Positions 1 through 5,688 of a DNA stretch of 8,039 nt are shown here, piece by piece. A program made the position numbers and the translations under genes. The notes beneath the pieces are model-generated. The model saw nothing but the letters and a program-made list of their open reading frames with translations. It did no database searches and was not told the DNA's origin. The DNA comes from CALRGE01 sp964365765 (GTDB lineage Bacteria; Patescibacteriota; Gracilibacteria; UBA1369; 2-02-FULL-48-14), in NCBI GenBank assembly GCA_964365765.1, contig CAYIRB010000049.1:1-8039 (forward strand). Direction: 5' to 3'. Within the stretch, counting starts at the first letter, position 1, and the number at the start of each line of letters is the position of its first letter.

Positions 1-666
1 TACAAGCTTTACAAAAAAGAGGGCATCCGCCGCTACGGCTTCCACGGAATAAGTCACGAATATGTCAGCCGCGAAGCGGCCGGCTTGTTAAAGAAAAAAT
101 CCGCAAAAATAATCAGTTGCCACATAGGCAACGGCGTCAGTGTTACCGCCGTTCAAGACGGCAAATCGCTGGACACTTCCATGGGCTTCACTCCGCTCGA
201 AGGCCCAATGATGGGAACGCGCAGCGGAAGCATCGATCCCGCTATTATTTTTCATCTGGCGACAACAATGCCGCTCTCAAAAATTCAAAATCTGCTCGAG
301 CGCGAGTCCGGTTTTAAAGGACTTTCGGGCATCAGCTCCGACATTCGCGACCTTTACCGAAAAGCAAACTCCGCGGGCAGCAAGCGTGTTTTTGAGGTCT
401 TCTCTTACCAAATGGCCAAAACGATTCTGGGGATGACCGCCGCCTTCGGCGGCGGCACGCCCGATGCTATTGTTTTCACCGCGGGCATCGGTGAAAACGC
501 TTTTTACCTCAGGTCTTCAATATGCAAATATCTCGCGGTCATCGGCCTTGAATTGGACGAAGCCGCGAACCGGCGCAACGCGCAACAGATCAATTCGAAA
601 AATTCAAAAATAAAAGTCTTGGTTCTCAAGACCGACGAGGATTTGGCTATGGCGAAAAAAATATAG
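1..666 (+). CDS. ackA: Acetate kinase, C-terminal 221 residues (5' end outside window)
   Basis: Acetate kinase interconverts acetate plus ATP with acetyl phosphate in the cytoplasm; in fermenters it makes ATP from acetyl phosphate. The reading frame is open from base 1, so the gene starts upstream; the family is about 400 residues long, so roughly the first 45% is missing. Seen in the fragment: the family signature GFHGISHEYV (codons 13-22, with the active-site His), HIGNGVSV, then MGFTPLEG..MMGTRSG (codons 61-76, carrying the catalytic Arg at about codon 74) and FTAGIGENA (Glu at about codon 165). The C-terminus VLVLKTDEDLAMAKKI matches the usual family end, so the 3' end is intact. A small variation is GSIDPAI where GDIDPAI is common. 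An ATG-like start at base 85 (really a TTG) is internal and should not be used. The next gene converges on it with a 3-nt gap and no visible terminator. Confidence 0.97.
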   Translation, partial: YKLYKKEGIRRYGFHGISHEYVSREAAGLLKKKSAKIISCHIGNGVSVTAVQDGKSLDTSMGFTPLEGPMMGTRSGSIDPAIIFHLATTMPLSKIQNLLERESGFKGLSGISSDIRDLYRKANSAGSKRVFEVFSYQMAKTILGMTAAFGGGTPDAIVFTAGIGENAFYLRSSICKYLAVIGLELDEAANRRNAQQINSKNSKIKVLVLKTDEDLAMAKKI

Positions 667-669
667 GCT

Positions 670-2604
670 CTAAATCTTAAGCTTATAAATGGCGCCGTCG
701 GTTGCGATATAGAGTAAACCCTTTATTCTATCGTAGTAAATACTCTGCGGAACGCCTTCGATTCCGTCCAATTGATACTGTGAAACGTAGCCGATGTCAT
801 TTGTTGACGACTCCTTGGCATAGACCAAAACTTTATTGTCGCCGGAATCAAGCACGTAAATGTTTCTTAAGTCCAATTCGGTATAAATTTTACTTGCCTG
901 TGACACCGGAGTCAGAGGAGCGGAGTTTACTTCAAACTCAACTTCTTTGCCGCTCAAATATTTGTGAATCGCGCCGTCCTTATCCAAAGTCCAAACATTT
1001 CCGTCTATCGCGAAGGAAACGGTATTTGAAAGATCAACTTCGGTTCCCACCGCAAAATACGCCTGCGCGGCGGAATAAGCCGTTCTTCCATGCGTATATT
1101 TCCAAATCTGATTATTCGCGGAATCCAAAATATATGTCTTTGTGGAGTATGCCGTTATGTCATTACCTTTTTTCCACTCCACATCGGCGGTATCCGCGAA
1201 TTGCAAATTCCCCTCCTGATACTCAATCACCTTTCCCGCCTCGGTCAAAAGCAAAACTTTTTCCCCGTCGCTAAAATACGCGCCACCCAGGGCAATCTCG
1301 CCTTCGCTGAGCGCCGTATCGCCGGAAACTTGATCGATCAGTATTTGGAACAAATTTTTCCCCGTGAAAGCCACCAATCTGTCCTTGTAGGGCAAAATGC
1401 CGATAACCTTATTGCCGGCGCTAACCGTGCTTATATCCGCAACTTTTATCAGCTCATCATCAACATGCACCACGTTATCCAAAAAATCTCTTTGCTCCGC
1501 GATTTTGTCCACCATTTGACTGGCCTTGTCTCTTAAATACTCCGAATTCAAAACCTCAACAACCAAAGCCTCCGCATCATTCAACAGTTCGGAAGCACTT
1601 TCTTTGTCGAAACCGCCCTTGGTCGCGGCCTGATTGATATCTTCCTGCGCCGTGTCCAACTTGCTTTGCATGGAATCTTTCACTTTTTGAGTGCCCAAAG
1701 TCAAAGAAAGGTAGGCGACTCCGCCCACAAGAAGCAGCGCGCCCGCAACTATGGCGATTAAAATTTTATCGCGTCCCCAAGTTTTGAATCTTTCCTGTCG
1801 CTTTGTCCAATCGCGCAAAATATGAAGGGGTTTCACCCACTTGATTTCCATCAATTTTTCTTTGGCTCGACTCACATGCCCGTGCATTTGCGACTTCGGT
1901 TCTTCCTTTCCAATCTGCTTTTCGACAAACGTTTCTTTCGCCTCCGACTTTTCCAAAACGTCAAAGGTCAGGATTGCCATTTGCTCTTCAACATCGCCTG
2001 ACAACATGTCTTCAAGTTCTTTCACCGCTTCGCTTAAGGACTGTTCCGAGAAAATCTTCGAAAGTTCGCTGGGAGTCGCGTAGTGAACCAATTTACCGGT
2101 CACCAAAATCACGGAGTCGTTTACTTCCAGAACTCCGCTTGCGATATTCTGAAACAAGTCCTCGGTATTTTTCTCATCAAAAAGACCTTCCGTAATCGAA
2201 CTCACATGTCTTTTGCGAATCAAGTAGCCTTGCGCGTCGCCTCTTTGCGATAAAAAGAGCATGTCTTTCTCGATGACACCGCAAACCACGTGCACATTCG
2301 GAATAAATTTCATCTCCAGCTGTTTTTCACGCTCGTTCACCATCAAATTGATCTCGCGAAGAGCATTCTCAAACCTGTCATACGGATCACCGGCCAAGTC
2401 ATCAAGGTAATGGTCTTGCAAGATTTGGAAAGCCTCCTTCCCCATTTCTTCGCCGGGAACCTGACTGCTCCCAATCGACATAACCAGAAAAAGCGATATT
2501 TTGGTCTTACCCAAACCATCATCCCACTCGGTATAATAAGTTTCGGTAAAACCGTTCGGTTTTTTTCCAAGGAACAATGATTTTTGGTCGAGTTGCAACA
2601 GCAT
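670..2604 (-). CDS. Membrane protein: degenerate PP2C-like domain, one TM helix, C-terminal beta-propeller
   Basis: Function unknown. Residues 1-220 have the layout of a PPM/PP2C phosphatase: an early strand with VMSIGSSQVPGEEMG where active enzymes have a D-G-M-G-G type motif, RGDAQGYLIRK (near 122-132) matching the GDSRAYLIR strand, VTGKLVHY (169-176) where SDGL is usual, and EEQMAILTFDV at the end where a D-N-x-T motif is usual. The metal-binding aspartates look lost, so it is probably a non-catalytic pseudophosphatase. A basic segment (245-280) precedes one hydrophobic helix (about 281-304), then a charged helical stretch (305-378). Residues 385-644 contain about six repeats of beta-rich pattern (e.g. 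YVLDSGDNKVLVY, LYIATDGAIYKLK), suggesting an extracytoplasmic six-bladed propeller. The topology implied is phosphatase-like domain in the cytoplasm and propeller outside. I chose the ATG at 2604; a TTG lies directly before it. No Shine-Dalgarno. A candidate promoter lies 30-60 bp upstream. Confidence 0.85.
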   Translation of the reverse strand: MLLQLDQKSLFLGKKPNGFTETYYTEWDDGLGKTKISLFLVMSIGSSQVPGEEMGKEAFQILQDHYLDDLAGDPYDRFENALREINLMVNEREKQLEMKFIPNVHVVCGVIEKDMLFLSQRGDAQGYLIRKRHVSSITEGLFDEKNTEDLFQNIASGVLEVNDSVILVTGKLVHYATPSELSKIFSEQSLSEAVKELEDMLSGDVEEQMAILTFDVLEKSEAKETFVEKQIGKEEPKSQMHGHVSRAKEKLMEIKWVKPLHILRDWTKRQERFKTWGRDKILIAIVAGALLLVGGVAYLSLTLGTQKVKDSMQSKLDTAQEDINQAATKGGFDKESASELLNDAEALVVEVLNSEYLRDKASQMVDKIAEQRDFLDNVVHVDDELIKVADISTVSAGNKVIGILPYKDRLVAFTGKNLFQILIDQVSGDTALSEGEIALGGAYFSDGEKVLLLTEAGKVIEYQEGNLQFADTADVEWKKGNDITAYSTKTYILDSANNQIWKYTHGRTAYSAAQAYFAVGTEVDLSNTVSFAIDGNVWTLDKDGAIHKYLSGKEVEFEVNSAPLTPVSQASKIYTELDLRNIYVLDSGDNKVLVYAKESSTNDIGYVSQYQLDGIEGVPQSIYYDRIKGLLYIATDGAIYKLKI

Positions 2605-2636
2605 CAACTTTTGATTGCAGGCTAAATTTCGTGTTT

Positions 2637-2665
2637 ACTCTACAAACAAAGCCGTCATTTGGCAA
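2637..2665 (-). promoter_or_regulatory. Candidate sigma70 promoter for the PP2C-like/propeller gene
   Basis: Read on the minus strand: TTGCCA (2665-2660, 5/6 match to TTGACA), a 17-nt spacer, then TAGAGT (2642-2637, 4/6 match to TATAAT). The expected start of transcription would be near 2630, giving a leader of about 25 nt before the ATG at 2604. Position and spacing fit well; the -10 match is only moderate. Confidence 0.5.
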
Positions 2666-2687
2666 GACCTAATCCCTACATGACAAA

Positions 2688-2721
2688 AAGTTTACAGGGT
2701 TGCGCGCGCAGAATTAAACTT
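2688..2721. repeat. Nested inverted repeat between divergent promoters
   Basis: Arms AAGTTTA (2688-2694) and TAAACTT (2715-2721) are exact reverse complements. Between them lies the exact 10-bp palindrome TGCGCGCGCA (2701-2710), offset by one base from the arms' centre. It sits in the non-coding gap between the two divergent promoters, so it could be a protein-binding site. No run of T follows, so it is not an intrinsic terminator. Function unknown; chance is possible given the short arms. Confidence 0.4.
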
Positions 2722-2773
2722 AAACTATACGGCAAATTGTAACAAAAATAGTAACGCATTGTAATACTATCGC

Positions 2774-2802
2774 TTGACGACATCGTTCTGCTCGTGTATA
2801 TT
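2774..2802 (+). promoter_or_regulatory. Candidate sigma70 promoter of higBA
   Basis: TTGACG (2774-2779, 5/6 match to the -35 consensus), a 17-nt spacer and TATATT (2797-2802, 5/6 match to the -10 consensus). Transcription would begin near 2809, about 25 nt before the higB ATG. This is the best promoter match in the window and lies directly before the toxin-antitoxin pair. Confidence 0.7.
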
Positions 2803-2826
2803 TAGGCCAATGACGACTTCATTCAG
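2775..2826. repeat. Imperfect 16-bp direct repeat over the higBA promoter (possible operator)
   Basis: The 16-mers at 2775-2790 (TGACGACATCGTTCTG) and 2811-2826 (TGACGACTTCATTCAG) agree at 13 of 16 positions and are 36 bp apart. The first overlaps the -35 element and the second begins at the expected transcription start, so they bracket the -10. Antitoxins of the HigA family repress their own promoter, so a pair of HigA sites here is plausible. HigA operators are usually palindromic, and these copies are not clearly so, which lowers confidence. Confidence 0.4.
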
Positions 2827-2834
2827 AATGCAAA

Positions 2835-3113
2835 ATGATAAAGGGCTTCAAATGCAAAGAGACGGAAAAAATTCACACGCGAGAAGGCTCTAAAAAATTC
2901 GCTAATATTCAAAAAATAGCTCTAAGAAAACTTAGAATGTTGCAGGCCTCCAAAGAACTAAATGACCTAAAGGTGCCACCCGGCAATCATCTGGAAAAAC
3001 TACATAAAGATAGAAATGGGCAACACAGTATCAGGGTAAATGATCAATGGAGAATATGCTTTAGCTGGAAGGACGGAGATGCTTACAATGTAGAAATTGT
3101 CGATTACCATTAA
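2835..3113 (+). CDS. higB: HigB-family toxin (RelE/ParE superfamily mRNA interferase)
   Basis: HigB toxins bind the ribosome and cut mRNA during translation; the cognate HigA protein neutralises them. The 92-residue product matches the family over its whole length: start IKGFKCKETEKI, the helical IALRKLRMLQAS (28-39), LNDLKVPPGNHLEKL (42-56), the core GQHSIRVNDQWRICF (62-76, with Arg73) and the C-terminal end VEIVDYH (Asp90-Tyr91-His92, residues implicated in activity in Proteus vulgaris HigB). It is full length with no visible damage, so the toxin is probably active. The region before IQKIALRKL seems a residue or two shorter than in common relatives. The toxin gene comes first, which is typical of higBA and opposite to most type II modules. 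There is no Shine-Dalgarno. Composition is AT-richer than the neighbours, which suggests acquisition. Confidence 0.93.
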   Translation: MIKGFKCKETEKIHTREGSKKFANIQKIALRKLRMLQASKELNDLKVPPGNHLEKLHKDRNGQHSIRVNDQWRICFSWKDGDAYNVEIVDYH

Positions 3114-3145
3114 CAACCAAAAAGCATAACCATAAGTAAGTAAGT

Positions 3146-3445
3146 ATGAAAACATTAAAACCTATCCATCCTGGTGAAATACTCTCAGAAGAATTTCTTA
3201 AACCCTTAGGAATCACTCAGTATAAACTTGCCAAAGATATTGATGTGCCGGCAATTCGCATTAGTGAAATAATCCATGCTAAAAGATCCATTAGTGTGGA
3301 TACAGCTTTAAGGCTTGCTATATTTTTTAATACATCTGCAGAATTTTGGGTAAACTTACAATCTTATTATGATTTAGAGATTGAAGAAGAGGTTTTTGAA
3401 AAAACTATCGCAAAAAAGATTAAAACTTTTGAGTTTGCAGTGTAG
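3146..3445 (+). CDS. higA: HigA-family antitoxin, XRE-type helix-turn-helix protein
   Basis: Antitoxin partner of the preceding toxin; it binds HigB and represses the shared promoter. The 99-residue protein has the characteristic start KPIHPGEILSEEFLKPLGIT (residues 5-24), a helix-turn-helix from about 23 to 52 (ITQYKLAKDIDVPAIRISEI, then IHAKRSISVDTALRLAIFF) and the family motif TSAEFWVNLQSYYDLE (63-78). It lies 32 nt after higB, in the usual order. The leader contains three tandem TAAG units (3133-3144) immediately before the ATG and no Shine-Dalgarno. GC is low: 20 of 60 bases in 3181-3240 and 15 of 60 in 3361-3420, against 31 of 60 in the yidC stretch 4081-4140. Confidence 0.95.
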   Translation: MKTLKPIHPGEILSEEFLKPLGITQYKLAKDIDVPAIRISEIIHAKRSISVDTALRLAIFFNTSAEFWVNLQSYYDLEIEEEVFEKTIAKKIKTFEFAV

Positions 3446-3474
3446 TATTATTCATCCATAGAACCGTTAATAAC

Positions 3475-3503
3475 TTGACTTCCCACGCGACTCGCATTAA
3501 ATT
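3475..3503 (+). promoter_or_regulatory. Candidate promoter of the rpmH operon
   Basis: TTGACT (3475-3480, 5/6 to consensus) is followed after 16-17 nt by an AT-rich -10 (TTAAAT at 3497-3502 or TAAATT at 3498-3503, each 4/6). Transcription would start near 3510, giving a very short leader of about 14 nt before the rpmH ATG. It lies in the 78-bp gap after higA, so the housekeeping operon appears to keep its own promoter. Confidence 0.55.
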
Positions 3504-3523
3504 CACTTGGCTAATTTAAAACT

Positions 3524-3676
3524 ATGCAGGGTAAACTCAAAAAACTCAAAAGGGCGCGCAAGCACGGATTCATGAAGAGAATGTCCACCAAAAACGGCAG
3601 ACTCGTACTTTCAAGAAGAAGGGCTAAAGGCAGACATAAAATCGTTGTCTCCGTACCTCGTGTTAAAACGAAATAA
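3524..3676 (+). CDS. rpmH: 50S ribosomal protein L34
   Basis: Small, very basic protein of the large ribosomal subunit. The 50-residue product contains the L34 core KKLKRARKHGFMKRMSTKNG (residues 6-25) followed by RLVLSRRRAKGRHK (26-39). The bacterial family is usually 44-47 residues; here the C-terminus is extended by a short tail, VVSVPRVKTK. The N-terminus MQGK differs from the common MKRTFQP, but an in-frame stop (3512-3514) leaves no room for an earlier start. No Shine-Dalgarno precedes the ATG. The C-terminal codons overlap the start of rnpA by 17 nt in another frame, the usual close coupling of these two genes. Confidence 0.95.
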   Translation: MQGKLKKLKRARKHGFMKRMSTKNGRLVLSRRRAKGRHKIVVSVPRVKTK

Positions 3677-3998
3677 GCGGATTGGAAACCGCGATAATAT
3701 TGACGACTTGGCAAAAAACGGCGATTCGATTGAAAGTCGACTCCTCGTTCTAAGAACGAGGAAAAACGAATTCGATTGTAACAGATACGGAGTGAACATC
3801 AGCAAAAAGATTGCGAAATCCGCGGTGGCGAGAAACAGACTAAGAAGGCACATTTATGAAATCATTCGCTTAAACGAAAAAAGTGGTAAAATAGTCGGGA
3901 AATCCTTGGACATCATGATTTTCGCGAGAAAAGCACTGCTGGGCATGAACTATACAAACATAGAAATCGCTTTAATGGAAACATTCAAAAAACTATGA
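3660..3998 (+). CDS. rnpA: Ribonuclease P protein component
   Basis: Protein subunit of RNase P, which helps the catalytic RNA trim the 5' leader of pre-tRNAs. I chose the GTG at 3660 (112 residues) because the product then begins MLKRNKRIGNRDNIDDLAKN, the normal RnpA start (compare MLKKENRLKKRKDF); the TTG at 3645 would add five residues with no family counterpart. Seen: SRLLVLRTRKN, the strand YGVNISKKIAKSAV, the RNA-binding signature ARNRLRRHI (57-65), and DIMIFARKAL near the end. The start overlaps rpmH by 17 nt, and the stop overlaps the yidC start (ATGA, 4 nt). A perfect 9-bp hairpin lies inside the gene at 3742-3762. Confidence 0.95.
   Translation: MLKRNKRIGNRDNIDDLAKNGDSIESRLLVLRTRKNEFDCNRYGVNISKKIAKSAVARNRLRRHIYEIIRLNEKSGKIVGKSLDIMIFARKALLGMNYTNIEIALMETFKKL
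3742..3762. repeat. Perfect 9-bp stem hairpin inside rnpA, flanked by a 9-bp direct repeat
   Basis: TCCTCGTTC (3742-3750) and GAACGAGGA (3754-3762) pair perfectly around a TAA loop. The identical 9-mer ATTCGATTG occurs on both sides, at 3724-3732 and 3770-3778, 46 bp apart and so in different codon frames. The plus strand continues with AAAAA rather than T, so this is not a terminator. The encoded protein aligns normally with RnpA here, so no insertion is implied. It may fold in the mRNA. Confidence 0.5.
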
Positions 3999-5224
3999 AG
4001 AAAAATGACATCCTTTTTTATATATTTATTTTTTTCGCGACTTTTTTGGTCATGCAGTATTTCAAAGGCGATAAGGTTCCCGACCCCGCACTGACGGAGC
4101 AGGAAATCGGCATGAAAATGACAAAAAGCGAATATGCCGTCGGTAAGCCGATTGCGCTGGAAATGAAAAACAACGGGACTGAAACAATTATCATTCCTTC
4201 CGAGTGTCCCGATGCTCCCTTGGACATTTACATATTCGGCAAAGACGGCTACGAAGAAGTCAAATCCACCGTCGACGTCGACTGTGAAAACGCGAAAAGC
4301 ATCGTAATCGAAGCGGGCAAAAAAGAAACGATTACTTATAATAACTACCTTTTTAACGTCTTCGGCAAAACGGGACGATACAAGATCGAATACGGCACGG
4401 GGCAAACTTTCGCCGCGCCCGAATTTCAAATTACGGAGCCGGGCATTTTCACGGCAACATGGAGAACCGTGGTTTACCAACCGATGTTGAACGTTTTAAT
4501 CGCGATTTTGGCTTATACGCCGGGCCACAATTTGGGACTCGGAGTAATCATTCTGACAATCTTAATAAGGACCATTTTGCTGTTACCATCGCAAAAAAGC
4601 ATGTTGGCGCAAAGACGAATGCAGCTTTTACAGCCAAAACTCGAGGAACTTAAGAAAAAACACGCGGGCGATCAACAAAGGCTGGCTCAAGAAACAATGC
4701 TTTTATGGAAAACGAACAAGGTGCACCCCCTTTCCAGTTGTTTGCCGCTTTTAATCCAAATGCCGATATTGATAGGGCTGTATAACGTTGTGCAAAGCGG
4801 TTTGAACCCGGACAGGGCATTCTTTATTTACGGCTTCATGCCGGATTTCCACTTATCCGACATTTCCAACAACTTCCTTGGCTACAACCTTCTTAACAAA
4901 AGCTTGATATTGTTCCCCGTGATTGTGGGCGGTCTGCAGTTCCTGCAAATGAAATTGATGATGGCGAAACAGAAAAAAACGGGAACGGAAATCAAAAAAG
5001 ATGAGATGGCAATGGCGAACAATATGATGACTTACTTTATGCCGATTATGATCGCGGTCTTCACGGCGTCCACCCCGGCGGCGGTCGGTCTGTACTGGGG
5101 AACATCAACTTTATATGGCATATTCCAACAGCTTGTGGTAAATAAGGAGTCAGCGGTCACCGCGGTGAGCGGCAACGATTCCCCCGGCGACGTGAAAATA
5201 CGCATCATTAACAAGAATTCATAA
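3995..5224 (+). CDS. yidC: YidC/Oxa1/Alb3 membrane protein insertase with an Ig-like ectodomain
   Basis: Inserts and folds membrane proteins, alone or with SecYEG. The 409-residue protein has an N-terminal TM helix (about 6-22), an extracytoplasmic domain (about 36-148), and the conserved core from about 155 to 382. The core contains VIILTILIRTILLLPSQKS with Arg192 (the conserved groove arginine), a cytoplasmic helical hairpin (203-240, LQPKLEELKKKH), LPLLIQMPILIGLYNVV (250-266), a helix at 302-320 and AAVGLYWGTSTLYGIFQQ (362-379). The ectodomain is not the large beta-supersandwich of Gram-negative YidC. It reads like an Ig/BsuPI-type fold (YAVGKPIALEMKNNGTE, then LDIYIFGKDGYEE, and IEAGKKETITY) with two cysteines, Cys71 and Cys97, that could form a disulfide. 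The start overlaps the rnpA stop by 4 nt. yidD, often found between these genes, is absent. Confidence 0.96.
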   Translation: MKKNDILFYIFIFFATFLVMQYFKGDKVPDPALTEQEIGMKMTKSEYAVGKPIALEMKNNGTETIIIPSECPDAPLDIYIFGKDGYEEVKSTVDVDCENAKSIVIEAGKKETITYNNYLFNVFGKTGRYKIEYGTGQTFAAPEFQITEPGIFTATWRTVVYQPMLNVLIAILAYTPGHNLGLGVIILTILIRTILLLPSQKSMLAQRRMQLLQPKLEELKKKHAGDQQRLAQETMLLWKTNKVHPLSSCLPLLIQMPILIGLYNVVQSGLNPDRAFFIYGFMPDFHLSDISNNFLGYNLLNKSLILFPVIVGGLQFLQMKLMMAKQKKTGTEIKKDEMAMANNMMTYFMPIMIAVFTASTPAAVGLYWGTSTLYGIFQQLVVNKESAVTAVSGNDSPGDVKIRIINKNS

Positions 5225-5232
5225 TCTTTCAC

Positions 5233-5688
5233 ATGGAAGCACGAATAAAACGAATAGTTTCCGAGTTTCTTGTCCACTTGGGCATAGACTTCACGGATGT
5301 TGAAGTCGAAAAACTCGAGGACAAAACATTCAGAATCAATATCACATCCGAAGACCCGAGCCTTCTGATAGGACACCACGGCGAAAATCTAAAAGCGATG
5401 CAAAACATCATCAAGGTGATGGTTTATAAGCAAATCGGACAGGAGTACTCCACAAGCCTGGACGTGGATAATTACCGGAAAAGACAGGAGGAAAACGTGC
5501 TGACCATCGCGAGTCAAAAAGCCGAGGAAGTCTTGGCGAATAAAGGCCAGATCGCCCTTCCGCCCATGTCGCCTTACTTCAGAAGAATCGTGCATCTCCA
5601 TCTGATGAAAGACGAGTATAAAGGCGTCGTTACCGAAAGCATGGGTGAAGGCGATTACAGACAAGTAGTCATTAAATACAAGGCATGA
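5233..5688 (+). CDS. khpB: KH-R3H RNA-binding protein KhpB (Jag/EloR)
   Basis: Cytoplasmic RNA-binding protein; in Gram-positive relatives (Jag, EloR, KhpB) it acts with KhpA on transcripts and helps control cell elongation and division. The 151-residue product has an N-terminal segment (1-38), a KH domain with the GxxG loop in LLIGHHGENLKAMQ (44-57), a charged linker, and an R3H domain from about 107 with LPPMSPYFRRIVHLHL (109-124, the Arg...His pair) and TESMGEGDYRQVVI (134-147). The separate Jag-N domain of Firmicute proteins is missing, as in many shorter homologues. It starts 8 nt after yidC, the usual position. Its stop overlaps the next start by 4 nt (ATGA), so translational coupling with the SLH-RlpA gene is likely. 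Confidence 0.95.
   Translation: MEARIKRIVSEFLVHLGIDFTDVEVEKLEDKTFRINITSEDPSLLIGHHGENLKAMQNIIKVMVYKQIGQEYSTSLDVDNYRKRQEENVLTIASQKAEEVLANKGQIALPPMSPYFRRIVHLHLMKDEYKGVVTESMGEGDYRQVVIKYKA

Noticed and set aside
437..455. Perfect 8-bp GC hairpin (CCGCCGCC-TTC-GGCGGCGG) in ackA
   Set aside because: Encodes the conserved Ala-Ala-Phe-Gly-Gly-Gly stretch of acetate kinase; no T tract follows it.
702..1274. 190-codon plus-strand reading frame opposite the PP2C-like/propeller gene
   Set aside because: Low-complexity Arg/Pro/Ser-rich translation without domains, lying antisense to a protein with clear domain structure.
2810..2893. Short reading frame of 27 codons starting with the ATG at the expected higBA transcription start
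   Set aside because: Out of frame with higB, no recognisable sequence, and higB itself has a family-consistent start at 2835.
3446..3523. Possible DnaA box or origin near rpmH (TTATTCATC at about 3448)
   Set aside because: It misses the TTATNCACA pattern at two positions, stands alone, and no dnaA gene or box cluster is visible.
3645..3659. Upstream TTG start for rnpA
   Set aside because: Adds five residues without counterpart in the family; the GTG at 3660 gives the usual RnpA N-terminus.
3950..4480. 176-codon minus-strand reading frame opposite yidC
   Set aside because: Antisense to the well-supported yidC sequence and with no recognisable motif.
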